A stretch of DNA of 64,000 nt from Megamerina dolium (Eukaryota > Arthropoda > Insecta > Diptera > Megamerinidae). The stretch is taken from contig OY978530.1 of assembly GCA_963854835.1 (NCBI GenBank), forward strand, positions 35,292,639 through 35,356,638, written 5' to 3'. Position numbers and translations under genes: made by a program. The notes beneath the pieces were generated by a model that saw only the letters and a list, made by a program, of their open reading frames with translations, had not been told where the DNA came from and did no database searches. The stretch's first letter is position 1. Each line of letters opens with the position of its first letter. Shown here piece after piece: positions 32,643 to 43,590 of the stretch.

Positions 32643-33447
32643 ATTAAAGAAAAAATCGTAAAGTGTATCTAAGAGAAAAAAAATCTAGCGCTTTAATACA
32701 TTCCCTTTCAAATGTAATAGGGAAAAATAATTTTTTCGTAGTACCTCTAAGAAAGGGTAATGTTGATGAAACCAAAGTACAAGTTACTAATGAAGACCAA
32801 TATCGCAAAGTTGTAGATTTCTTGGAAAAAAAAACACCAAACAATTTTGCACTTACCAACTGAAAAGTACTAAAGGCCTAACAGTCGTAATTAAAGGTAT
32901 TGAAGCAGGTATAGACCCCAAAAAATTGAAGAAGCGTTAAAGGAACACAATTTTGAAACTAAAAGTGTGTATAACATATTAAATAGAGAACGCAAGCTAC
33001 AAGGCTGAATTATGCCAAGATAAGAAAAGGGGTGAAGTGCATTTTATTTACCTGCTCAACAAAAGAATTACAGTAGAAAAACCCCACAAAAGCAAAGATC
33101 CAGTACAGTACCTTAATAGTCAAGAATACGGACACAAAAAGTCCTACTGTAAGCTTGTCAATATATGCGTTATATGTGCAAAAATCCACAGTACAGACAA
33201 ATGCCCTGAAAATAAAGAATATCTAGCTGCCAGAAAATGCTCTAACTGCGGTGAAAGTCACACAGCAAACTATAGAGGTTGCCCAATATTCGCTACCCTA
33301 AAACAGAAAATGAATGCCACCGTTCAATCACAGCGCGTACGCTACTCTGAAGTGCCATATTTTGCAATAAATCAATTCTTGCATCTATCAACAAATACAT
33401 GCTTCAAACGACAGCCTATGCTGTCTCAATCCTCTGAATCAACTTAG
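32643..33447 (+). pseudogene. Jockey-clade ORF1 (gag-like, zinc knuckles)
   Basis: Frames 32663-32863 (RKGNVDETKVQVTNEDQYRK), about 32,863-33,020 (YQLKSTKGLTVVIKGIEAGI) and 33037-33447 join into an ORF1 protein. The last holds NKRITVEKPHKSKDPVQ and two intact knuckles, CVICAKIHSTDKC and CSNCGESHTANYRGC. A third, earlier knuckle has lost two Cys (YLNSQEYGHKKSYC). It would bind element RNA. Confidence 0.85.
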
Positions 33448-33632
33448 GAGAATGTGGCCAAGTAAATTACTGCTGCTGCCGCCGTTCCTCCGGCTCCAGA
33501 ACTTACGCTAATGCTCACAGTTTTTACTGAAAAAATGGAAACGTTTATGGACTTCATGCAGAATATGATGAACAGCTTAATACAAAGCATGATCCAAAAT
33601 AAAAATTTAATTGTTGAACTTTTGAACTCCAA

Positions 33633-36235
33633 ATGAATGAAATTAAAGTTTGCCATTGGAATGCCATCGGCCTAAGCCAACATACTCTGGATGTTAACAG
33701 CTTTTTGGGAAAAAATAACGTTGATATTATGCTTATTTCTGAAACTCATTTGACGCAGAAAAATTGTTTTAACATTTTAGGTTACAAATTTTATCATTCG
33801 ATGCATCCTGACGGAAAAGCTTGCGGTAGCACAGGCGTGCTTGTTAGGAATACCATAATGCATTACGAACTCAATAAACATTGCGAAAAGTATCTTCAAT
33901 CTTCAATCTACAGCTATTTGCGTAAATAGCAGAAATACTAAAACAGTATTTTGTGCTATCTACTGTTCTCCTAGAATAACAATAAGCACAGAACAGTTTC
34001 GTAACTTTTTTTAATGGCCTCGGTCCTCATTTTCTTGTCGCTGGCGATTTCAATGCAAAACATACATACTGGGGTCCAGGTTGATATCTCCTAAAGGTCG
34101 TCAACTACATAATGATCTTGGAAGAGATCTAGACGTTATCTCTTCGGGTCATCCAACCTACTGGCTGACAGACAACAAAAAGATTCCGGACTTGATTGAT
34201 TTTGGAATCATTAAAGGTATGAAACGCGAAGACATGGCAGTAAAACCGTATTTTGATTTATCATCGGATCATTCTCCAGTTTTGATAACATTAACGAAAC
34301 TCAATATTATTCCTGATATCCAAAGCAAGCAGTTCATAAATTGGAAGACATTCAGAAATAAAGTAAGTGAAAAAATAAACACCGATTTATCTCTTAGTTC
34401 GCCATTAGAAATAGATAATGCAGTAGATCGTTTAAATAAAACATTAACTGATGCAGTGACCGAGGCCACTCAGAACAAAAGCCACTCAGCTATTTCTATT
34501 ATCACTTTTCAATCCGATATCGATAGTCTCATAGCAACCAAAAGGCAAGCTAGTCGAGAATGGCAAAGAACCAGATCTCCAAACGCGAAACAGAAACTAA
34601 ACAAAGCTACCAAAGCTCTTAAAAAAGCACTGGATGAGGACCGAAATCGAGCAGTTAATGAACCTAGAAAGGCTTGACCCTCAAAAAGGAGATCATTTTT
34701 CTTTATGGAGAGTTGCGAAAAAATTTAAGTCTGCCATAGATAACCAACCGCCACTTAGAAAAGCTGATGGATCCTGGGCGCGCGCTGATGAAAAAACAGG
34801 CTGTATTCTAACCAAACACTTGAAAAGAATATTTCAACCAAACCCACAAATTACAAATTTCAAACCAACTATAACCATTCCTCATATAGTTCGAACTCCT
34901 ACTATTTTACGCTATAACGACATTAAAGAAGCAGTTCGTGTGAATTCAAACCATAGAAAAGCTCCTGGCCACGATAATATATCGGGTAAAATGAACAACT
35001 AGCTGACATAACTATTTTCTTTCTTACGGTGATTTTTAACGGTATTCTTCGTTATGGCTACTTCCCAAAACAATAGAAGATCTCAAAAAATAATAATGAT
35101 TTCTAAGTCTGGAAAATACCCAACGCCATTTTTAGACTTATCAGTCTTCTACTTCATTTGTCAAAAATTTTTGAGAAAATATTGCTGCAGAATATCATGC
35201 CAATTGTTACACAAAATAAAGTTATACCGAATCAGTAATTTGGCTTTAGAAAAGGTCATGGCACTATTGAACAAGAGCATAGGATCGTTAAGAGATTAAC
35301 ACCGTATTTCTGAACAAAAAATAACGCTCTGCAATATTCTTGGATGTACCAAGCTTTTGATAAAGTATGGCACGAGGGCCTAATGTATAAGATAACGCAA
35401 TATCTCCCAGAAAATACTCACAAGCTTTTCAATTCTTATTTACTTTGCCGGAAATTTAAATTAAATTACAATTCTTTTACAACAAGAGAAGTTGATATAA
35501 TGGCTGGCGTTCCTCAAGAAAGTGTTCTAGGACCATTCCTATGTTTGATACATACTGCTGATGTTCCACTGCATTCGAATCATGTAGTTTCTATTTTCGC
35601 AGATGATACTGCAATCCTCTTTTCACATAATGATCATATAAGCGCATCCAGAAGTCTGTTTGCCCATTTAGATCTCCTTGAAAAGTGGTTTGCAAACTGG
35701 CGCATCAAAGTAAATGAAGCAAAGAGCTTCCACGTCACTTTCACGTTGCGAAAAGAGACGTATCCCCCTGTGAAGGTGAATAACATCATCGTACCTCAAG
35801 CAAATGATGTTAAATACCTTGGAATCCAACTTGATAGAAGACTAAGATGGACTAAACACATAGAGAGCAAAAAGCTACGTATAAAATTGAAGTCTAAGCA
35901 ACTCTTTTAGCTATTTAATAAAAACTCTAAGCTCAATTTACCTAACAAAGTCCTGATATATATCGCCATCATAAAACGTATTTGGTGCTATGGTTTAGAG
36001 CTGTGGAGTTCAGCCTGTCGTATAAATATAGAAAAAAATTCAGATTGCAAAATAAATTGCTCAGACAAATCACTGGTGCTACATGATATATTAAAAACAT
36101 ACACATTCACAATGACCTTCAAGTTCCCATCGTCTCTGTTGTAGTGCGGCGAAACATTGAAAAGTATAAAGCAAAGCTAGAACTTCATCCAAATCCTAAG
36201 GCGACACAGCTGCTTGTGACTTCTAAAATCTAGAT
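33633..36235 (+). pseudogene. Jockey-clade ORF2 (endonuclease + RT)
   Basis: Endonuclease: 33633-33929 begins IKVCHWNAIGLSQHTLDV and has IMLISETHLT. The part about 34,030-34,070 holds VAGDFNAKHTYWG in another frame, and 34081-34677 has DLSSDHSPVLITL. RT: NHRKAPGHDNISGKM near 34,960, YQAFDKVWHEGL at 35,346, GVPQESVLGP and FADDTAILF in 35344-35910. The final part (about 36,110-36,232) ends HPNPKATQLLVTSKI. At least five frame changes. Confidence 0.85.
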
Positions 36236-36440
36236 TAAAGAGAAAGCTTTTTATGTCAACATAATTAACAAACAAAAATCAAGTTGTAAATTGTAAATCT
36301 TTGCTTTGTGATTTTTTGTAGTAGGTCATTAAATGATATTCCTTAAGCACATTGCTATTATAATAGTTTTTTAAGATTTGAATATAAATTGTAAATTTCC
36401 AAATAAGAAAGATACAATTATTCAATAAATATATGGAAAA

Positions 36441-37190
36441 AAATTGTTACTCATTACAAGTATCAATCAATGAACCGCACCTTATATACATATATTTATG
36501 TACATATATACACATATATGTAAATATAAGAATATAGCAAAGAACGAACTAATTCATGATCAAACTATACACACTTTTGGTATTGTTTAAAATAGGCATA
36601 TAAAATATGCTGAGTTTGCATTGCCGGAGTTGTGTATATAAAGGTATTATTGTGGAATTGTTCATATTTCTGCATACCTACAGTTCATTGTACTTTTATT
36701 TTTATTTGCATTTATACCATGTATTTATATATTTATTTCCTTTATATACAATTTGCCATCTGCTGTATTTATATTGATTTAGCATATTTTCTATTCGACG
36801 TATTTGTATTTTAGAATATTTATATATTTTTTTAAAAAATATTTGATTTGGCTATAAAAAGCAATAGATATTCAATAAGGATTCAGAATTTATCATGCAA
36901 CCGAACAGTGTGGTCATCTTCTCATATTCTCTGCCTTAACCGAGTTACAAGTGCTCGAGTTAAAATTAAAGCTTATCTTTGTGTATCACCTTGGTAAAAA
37001 TTTTCACCATCAAGTTAAATAAATTAATCCAACTGGACATCAGGAACGTAGTTTTTATTGGGTATTTTTGGATATTAATTGGATGTATATGTTTGGAATT
37101 CAAAAGTAGCCACAATAGTCCCGATTGGAGACGGTTAAGGAATCTGAAGTTTGACCCCTGTATGTGATATTTTTGACAGTGGTATTATCG
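36441..37190. other. AT-rich spacer, no gene
   Basis: Tata/tgta-rich sequence with chance hydrophobic frames (Tyr/Ile/Phe). A palindromic tract (cttatatacatatatttatg...) lies at 36,481-36,530. Nothing recognised. Confidence 0.5.
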
Positions 37191-37192
37191 AT

Positions 37193-37346
37193 TTAGGGAG
37201 TGAGGTTCAGAAAATTTGATGTAAACATTTTCTTCCGACATTTAAAGACGTAGTAGTCGGAAGGAGCAATGTCTGAACTATACGGCGGGTGAGGCAGAAC
37301 TTCCCATTTCAACGTGTCCAAATATGTTTTGACCTGTTCAGCAACC
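37193..37346 (-). mobile_element. Mariner transposase C-terminal scrap
   Basis: The minus strand reads VKTYLDTLKWEVLPHPPYSS followed by DIAPSDYYVF, the block around the third catalytic Asp of mauritiana-type DD34D mariners. It is bounded by the SINE at 37,347 and unassigned sequence at 37,190. It may belong to the same family as the N-terminal scrap at 45,498-45,715. Confidence 0.8.
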
Positions 37347-37578
37347 TTTTTCTTGCGAAAGGTTCCCACCTGTCGCAAGCAATTGGCATTTCTTTCGGCA
37401 GAAACAATTTGCCATGGAAAAGCTTTTAGCACTCGCGACAAAGATCAAAATAGGTGATGTTTCAAGAGTTCTGCGGTCTTCTAATACCGTCCAAAATTTA
37501 ACACGCGCAACAGTATTGGAAGAGAATCTTGGCCAAAGAGCTTTTCAGGGCTTACAAATGCCACATACACACACACAC
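37347..37578 (+). mobile_element. tRNA-derived SINE, body and 3' end
   Basis: cccacctgtcgcaagcaatt ... cgtccaaaatttaacacgcg ... cagggcttacaaatgccaca aligns with 7269-7499 of the full copy. The tRNA-like head is missing. The tail is (CA)n here instead of (TA)n, so the microsatellite type at the 3' end differs between copies. Confidence 0.8.
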
Positions 37579-37579
37579 A

Positions 37580-38250
37580 CATTCACGTAGTACTCCACTA
37601 AAAGCACCGGATCATGGGTATAATACCAGATCACAATCGCCGGAACAGATCATCGCTGATGCACCTAAAGAAAGTATTAATAATCCGGCCGCAGAGGTAG
37701 CACATGGTTCTTTTGAAAATCTCCTGTCAATTTCTCCTGTTGAGCAAAGGCAAGTGATAAGAAATATTGTAACAGCTGCCGTTGGTGCGCAACTGGCAGA
37801 AATGTTAAGATATTTAAGTAAGCAATTAACCAGACTGATTGAAACTAATATTGACGCTGGATTTAGACGTCTCAATATTCATGAAGGTCAACAACAACCT
37901 CAATATTCTAACGTTGAACCTCTGGATGATGCTCTTCAACAAGAAGTCTCACCTGCTATTAATCATATAGCAACAGAATTTTTACGTAATTTAACTCCGA
38001 ATTCTCGTTTGAATTCCGGAAATAGAAATTCTTCCTCTGATTTACATTTTCGTACAGATAAAATAGGCTATATTATTTTCAACTGAAAAATCCAATTTAC
38101 TGTCTTTATAATTTTATATACCATGTAGAAGCGCTAACTCTGCAAACATTGGGGGGTAATTTTGAGCTTTTATGTCGCCATGTGAGTGTGTTGTTTGAGC
38201 TTGATTGGTTTTGGAGATATCACAAGTCAGTTCGCGAAATAACTGCGTAC
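37580..38250 (+). pseudogene. Gypsy-like gag piece, inverted second copy
   Basis: The plus strand repeats, with few changes, the gag region of the minus-strand element at 42,373-43,037. It has KAPDHGYNTRSQSPEQIIAD, SISPVEQRQVIRNIVTAAVG, a heptad-like helix (LAEMLRYLSKQLTRLIETNI) and FRTDKIGYIIF. The frame is open to 38,086; conserved sequence runs on to 38,250, where RTE copy E is inserted. The RING-like start of the other copy is not present here because the SINE abuts. Confidence 0.75.
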
Positions 38251-38998
38251 TCTGGTGGTGTTTTCGCAAAGTAACGGGTCTAACTGCCTCAACCGGGTGG
38301 GGCTAGCGCAATCCTTGTTGAACTCATCGCAAGTCAACTCACTGGCTGTCATGTAGTTTGATCAGCGCTATGTGATGATAGCTTTATTTGTTAATGAGGG
38401 GTAGTCATGTAGCTTACTCTGCTTACTATGTGGTGGCGTCTTCATTATTATTAATGGAGGCCCTCCACGTGGCGACCACCAGGCAAGATCCTCCTGGCTC
38501 CAGCTGGGAGGCGGCTGAAATGAGTGGCGAAAATCTCCTAGGTTGTGCGTTGGATTTGGGACCCGCCACATAAAAAATCCCCCCAATGAAAAAACAGCAT
38601 TGCCTCGGATAAGGACTACCGTTTTTGTTAATACCGCCGCAAACGAAAAAAGGACCATGATCTACGGATATGCACCTGGAATGTGCGGTCCCTTTATAGG
38701 GAGGGTGCCTCTATCCAGCTGGTTGATGTCCTCGAAAAATACAGAGCTGACATCACCGCTCTTCAGGAAATGCTATGGACGGGACAGGGCTGCTCCAAAA
38801 GAGCGTCCTGTGACATTTACTACAGTTGCCATGCTGAAAGGCACGAATTAGGATGTGGATTTTTGGTCAGGAAGAGACTACGACATCTTGTCTCACATTT
38901 CACGCCTGTGAATGAGCGGCTCGCCACAATCCTCATCAAGACAAAATTCTTTAACATCCGCTTTGCTTGGCGACTTTAATGCCAGGGTGGGCAGGGAA
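38251..38998 (+). mobile_element. RTE-like LINE, copy E (5' part only)
   Basis: Begins exactly at the family 5' end (tctggtggtgttttcgcaaa) and contains the 5' UTR and first half of the endonuclease (LRICTWNV equivalent; ALQEMLWTGQG; RKRLRHLVSHFTPVNERLAT). A deletion joins aacatccg to tttgcttggcgactttaatg, and the copy ends at gggcagggaagg (38,998). It is inserted into the gag piece at ctgcgtac. Confidence 0.8.
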
Positions 38999-40165
38999 GG
39001 TTGTCACCTTCCTTTACTTTTTGAATCCAAAACATTTTTTATTTACCGCGATCATTAAAGCACAACTCGCATTAGAGCTTACTGTTTCAACTCACCATTA
39101 TTTATGCCCTCGACATCAACCTTCTCCGAGCACCAAATCACGATCTCAATTAAAGCTTCACACCAAACCACAAGTTGTAAGCTCTCACCCACAACACAGT
39201 TAATACTCAAGACACACCCTGTACACTGTAACACGCGTATTCGTGTTACAAATATCGAATATTGATATATTCGGCATCAAACATATTTATAGAAAAAAAT
39301 TATTATAAAATAAAATAATAAAAAAAATAAATAAATAAAAATAAAAATCATGTCGCGATCCGGTGTCGAACCCATACACGTAGGCAGGGTCAGGTGGTGG
39401 GACGAACCCCCAGAACACTTGGACCAAATTACATCACAACTTTGATATGTATAATTAAGTTTGTATATTTGCTTATGCTCTCCTTTAATTCAATTAATGT
39501 AAAGTAATTGAATGAAGGTAAAAGCACAGGCAAATAAAGACGAACACGTGGAGCAAGTATGAGAATTCTTGTTTGGTTTAGCTTGCGTCTAAGAGATATA
39601 GATCATGTTGAACCAACAAGAATCGAGAAAAGCGACTTCCGTATATGATCGGACAAGTGATATATCTATATGTGCTTGCCCAGTTAGGATCATTATTGCA
39701 GAGTATTTTTTCAGTTGTAAGAATATTGCAACAACGACCCGTTGGGTGAATTAATACCAAAGAGTGCACTTTTGAAGCAGATCCGTCTACTGTGCGCAAC
39801 AATAAGAGTTCTTGCCCTAAAGTGATCCCTGCTACGGGAGATTCGGGTAGTCGACTGCGTGCCTTCTGCTCTGCTCAAGTAGTCACTTTGACCAATTAAA
39901 ACCCAGAAGCAATCAGCTCGAGCGCTGGTTCCTCCTACATTCCATTCCTTGTTGCCCTTTTGCTTGCGTGGGATACGAATAGGGTAGTTTTATAAATTTG
40001 TAGTCTGAATTGAATAATTCCATTATAACGAGTTGTGTATTTTCATTAATTTGTAATTTCAATTAAGTAATTCTTCTGTACTTCAAATCCTCTTTTTTTT
40101 CTTTTACTTTAATTGTAAAACTTCATTTTGTAAACGAAATAAACGAAAAGAATAATAAAAAGTGG
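38999..40165. other. Unassigned, LTR-like or tRNA-like scraps
   Basis: Contains a 7-bp palindrome-like pair tgtaacac...gtgttaca at 39,226-39,249, two tRNA B-box-like motifs on the minus strand (gggttcgacaccgg near 39,375 and gggttcgtccc near 39,402), and an unrecognised minus frame at 39,802-39,578 (ASKVHSLVLIHPTGRCCN). It may be LTR or 3' sequence of the gypsy-like element, but no second copy exists to prove it. Confidence 0.35.
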
Positions 40166-40991
40166 GAAATGTTCTTCAACGTACGGACGAAACTTTTTAA
40201 TACTCAACATTATTGCTAAGCATTCTTTTTTAGTAACGGAATAGTTACGCTGAGCATGGTTTAATTTTTTGAATATAAATCAATGAACGAGAACACCACC
40301 GACTCCTGTTGCACTCGCATCACAATGCATATAAAATGGTTTCTCGAAATTTGGACTGTGTAAGATAAGAGCGCCACTTAACATGGATTTAAGCTCATCA
40401 AAAGCTGCATGTGCTTCATTATTCCACATAAATTTACGGTTGCTTTTCAGCAAATCAGTGAGCGGTGTAGTTATAGAACCATAGTTTTCAATAAATTTCC
40501 TGTACCATCCTGACACTCGGGTCAGAAACTCAGTAACGGCGGACACTTTTTCCGGATCTGCGCGAATAATTCCCCTATCCTCAATGTGACAAAGATAACG
40601 GATCTCACTAAGACAAAACTTGCTTTTCTCAACATTAATTGTTAAGCCCGATCCCGGATATGGTAAGTAAATGCTACCGTTCTTAAATGCGCCGCATAAC
40701 CTTGAAATGATATAACGGCCTTCCAGGAGAAGTAAATGTAGTTTTCTCTTTTAAGTTTATATCCATTGGTATTTGCGAGAAGGCATCTTTCAAATCTAAG
40801 CTTGTTATAAACTCAGCTTTTGGAAGCCTGCTCAAAATTCCATCAATATTTGGTAGGTGATAAGCATCTTTAATAGTCACTCCATTCACTTTACTATCAA
40901 GACATCGCCGAGCTTTGTCTGGTTTTAGTACTAACACTATTGGCGAAGACCATGCGCTATCAGATTCCTCAATTACTCCCGACTGCAGCAT
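40166..40991 (-). pseudogene. Gypsy-like RT and RNase H start, deleted
   Basis: 40991-40683 has ESDSAWSSPIVLVLKPD, SLDLKDAFSQIPMD and HFKVMRR. Then the frame breaks and the piece with the YxDD site is absent: reading resumes with GLTINVEKSKFCLSEIRYLC and 40546-40280 (VSGWYRKFIENYGSITTPLT). FYMHCDASATGVGGVL follows and, in another frame, [20 protein letters not shown]. The sequence stops at 40,165. Confidence 0.8.
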
Positions 40992-41001
40992 TCTATCTAA
41001 T

Positions 41002-41754
41002 TCAGCATAAATTAATTTTTCGATAGCTGGAGAAATTTCGTTGTTTTATAGGCTTCGTATTGCATACATCAATAACATGTTTTACAAGATGTGTTTTACC
41101 GAGGTCTTCTTTGGCGAAAGATGGAAATAAATCAACAACATTTTGTAGTTGCTTTTGCTGAATATCAATTAAGGATTGCATACTGCCAATACGAGAAGTA
41201 ACGTTTATCTCACTAACAAGTCCAAATAGCAATAAGTCAAATGATATCCAAAAATCAATACCGAGGTACATGCCTTGTGACAAATTCGGAATAACAAAAA
41301 CAGTAATCGGCTTAGTAAGGCCACGAAAAGTAATATGGGTTTCTACTTGGCCAACGACACTTTGGGATTTCCCGTCAGCAGTACGTACGAATGACTTAAA
41401 ATTTTTATAAGGAATATTTGAATTAATAAAATCACAAGCAATGCCTGCACCTATACAACTAATAGAGGCTCCAGTGTCCAATAAGCCACTCCCTGCCTTT
41501 CCGAACAAGATTATTTGAGCATACGGTCGGATATCGTTCGGTTTGTCTACTATCGTGCTTACGAAATTCCTTCTATTTGCCCTCACATTTTTCCAAAAAG
41601 ATTTGATGCTTAAAATTGAACGCGAAGCAGATTTACGTTTATCTGAATTAACATTACGCATACGGCTTTGTATGTAATTTTTAAAATGAACACAGAATGG
41701 CTTAAGGCAAATGGTGGATGTGTCAAAATCGGTACTATTATTGCTGCAAGGCAA
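41002..41754 (-). pseudogene. Gypsy-like protease and RT leader
   Basis: A 250-codon open frame with GSGLLDTGASISCIG, the aspartic protease active site (DTGA), FVRTADGKSQSVVGQVETHI and LGIDFWISF. It then has the RT approach VKHVIDVCNTKPIKQR. The protease domain appears intact and would cut the polyprotein. The frame ends just before the RT. Confidence 0.8.
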
Positions 41755-41856
41755 ATGAATAGTACTTAATCGGTGTTTGTCGATTGATGTTTGAGTGGAT
41801 TTTTCTTCGCTATGTACTGGTCGGCAACGCCCGCAAGTTTTTTGATCGCTGCATTT

Positions 41857-42490
41857 CTAACAATTAGGTTTGTATACGTTTGTGGTGCCACATCCATAGC
41901 AAAACACATTTCTATCACTAAGGAAATCCTGGTAACGATGTCCACTTCTACGGCAGCTCCAACATACTAAGGCAATGGCAGCAATATCATCATCAGTCGT
42001 TAGAATATTTTTACCATCTTCGCCAAAATTTTCCTCGATCTCTGCCATGCTTTCGAGAAGCACCCGCTTTGAAATTTAACGATTTTCTTTGCATGTCTTG
42101 CATGAAGAACTCTCGTCTTCTACATATATCCCCTAGGTGTGAGAGTATATGCAAGTTGAGAATTTCGTATTGTATTTCGGGCAGTAGGTTTCTACGCAAA
42201 ATCTCAACTAACACGTCTTTAGATAACACCTGTTCCAATCATCTGTCAATTTCACTATTGAGTCGTAGAAACAATCGAAGCTTTCGTTAACCTTTTGCTT
42301 TCTCTCCCGAATAAATTCACGAAGATCAATATCAGCTCTTTGTATTGTTTCCTCAGAGCTGTACGCAGTTCATACCACATTATTTCGCGAACTGACTTGT
42401 GATATCTCCAAAACCAATCAAGCTCAAACAACACACTCACATGGCGACATAAAAGCTCAAAATTACCCCCCAATGTTTGCAGAGTTAGCG
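41857..42490 (-). pseudogene. Gag C-terminal part with Cys-rich knuckle
   Basis: Frames 42473-42255 (GGNFELLCRHVSVLFELDWF), 42238-42011 (VEILRRNLLPEIQYEILNLH) and 42063-41857. The last holds ALVCWSCRRSGHRYQDF and CYGCGTTNV, a CCHC-like pair in which the final Cys of the first knuckle is lost. Shifts between frames break the gag. Confidence 0.7.
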
Positions 42491-42535
42491 CTTCTACATG
42501 GTATATAAAATTATAAAGACAGTAAATTGGATTTT

Positions 42536-43225
42536 TCAGTTGAAAATAATATAGCCTATTTTATCTGTACGAAAATGTAAATCAGAGGAAGAATTTCTAT
42601 TTCCGGAATTCAAACGAGAATTCGGAGTTAAATTACGTAAAAATTCTGTTGCTGTATGATTGAGAGACTTCTGTTGAAGAGCATCATCCAGAGGTTCAAC
42701 GTTAGAATATATAGGTTGTTGTTGACCTTCATGAATATTGAGACGTCTAAATCCAGCGTCAATATTAGTTTCAATCAGTCTGGTTAATTGCTCACTTAAA
42801 GATCTTAACATTTCTGCCAGTTGTGCACCAACGGCAGCTGTTACAATATTTCTTATCGCTTGCCTTTGCTCAACAGGAGAAATTGACAGGAGATTTTCAG
42901 AAGAACCATGTGCTACCTCTGCGGTCGGATTACTAAGACCTTCTTTAGGTACATCAGCGATGATCTGTTCTGGCGATTGTGATCTGGTATTATACCCATG
43001 ATCCGGTGCTTTCAGGAGAGTACGTGAATGGCTGACACACACTACATCACACATAGGGCAATTGTTGTTGCCTCTAAAATGTTTTGCGATGCATGTTCTG
43101 TGGAATTCGTACCCGCAATTAGTTTTTACTATATTCGCCCTACTCTGAATAACATTGGTACATATCCCGCAATGTATTTGCCTAGAAGCGGCACTTAAAT
43201 CTTATGTACTACGTGGTAAAGTCAT
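42536..43225 (-). pseudogene. Gag with N-terminal RING-like zinc finger
   Basis: The in-frame ATG at 43,225 gives MTLPRST, then a TAA (43,202-43,204), then DLSAASRQIHCGICTNV and CGYEFHRTCIAKHF ... CPMC. The Cys/His spacing C-x2-C-x14-C-x4-H-x2-C-...-C-x2-C (43,171-43,049) resembles a RING-H2 finger, with Tyr where the first His is expected. The rest holds DHGYNTRSQSPEQ, a helical segment (LAEMLRSLSEQLTRLIETNI) and FRTDKIGYIIF. RING fingers commonly recruit E2 enzymes or bind RNA; whether this one folds is inference. Confidence 0.65.
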
Positions 43226-43240
43226 CGTAAGACCATAAAC

Positions 43241-43590
43241 AATAAAACCCTTTATTTTAATAGGAACCAAATATACAGAAGTATATATCCCATGTTACTT
43301 TCTGATTTTTGTAACGCAAAATTATGAAGTAAACACTCAGAAAGTGACAATTCGATTAGCGCAGTGATTCAAAATATATAAATAAATGGCAGTTTTTAAT
43401 GCTAAATCAACAAAAATACACATACAAAAAAATATATAATATAATATATAATATAAAGATATAGCAATGATTATACGATAAATGTGATTATAATATTGAT
43501 AAACCGAACTACCAAAGCATTAGGCAAATATACAAGATGTATATCGATACTTGTTCCTTATATTAACTTTGAAAAAATATGTTTGGATAT
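43241..43590. other. AT-rich spacer, no gene
   Basis: Directly upstream of the gypsy-like gag start; a 5' LTR would be expected here, but without a second copy none can be recognised. Contains atataatataatatataata near 43,434. Confidence 0.45.

Larger units (their letters stand above)
32560..36440 (+). mobile_element. Jockey-clade LINE, near full length but decayed
   Basis: ORF1 with PRE_C2HC-like and CCHC modules is followed by ORF2 with endonuclease and RT, with no RNase H, as in the Jockey clade. The 3' end follows VTSKI at about 36,232 and reaches an aataaa signal and a short A-run at about 36,424-36,442. Many frameshifts. The 5' end is placed only roughly. Confidence 0.85.
40166..43240 (-). 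mobile_element. Ty3/gypsy-like retrotransposon with RING-like gag
   Basis: Minus-strand order: RING-like finger, gag body, CCHC-type region, aspartic protease (DTGA), RT, start of RNase H. The element breaks off at 40,165 inside RNase H; integrase and LTRs were not found. The RT has lost its YxDD segment by deletion. The order gag-pro-RT-RNase H supports Ty3/gypsy rather than copia. Confidence 0.8.

Noticed and set aside
39226..39249. LTR end palindrome tgtaacac...gtgttaca
   Set aside because: Looks like an inverted motif, but there is no partner LTR or target duplication to support an LTR.
39365..39412. tRNA B-box-like motifs on the minus strand
   Set aside because: No matching A box at a normal distance and no second copy.
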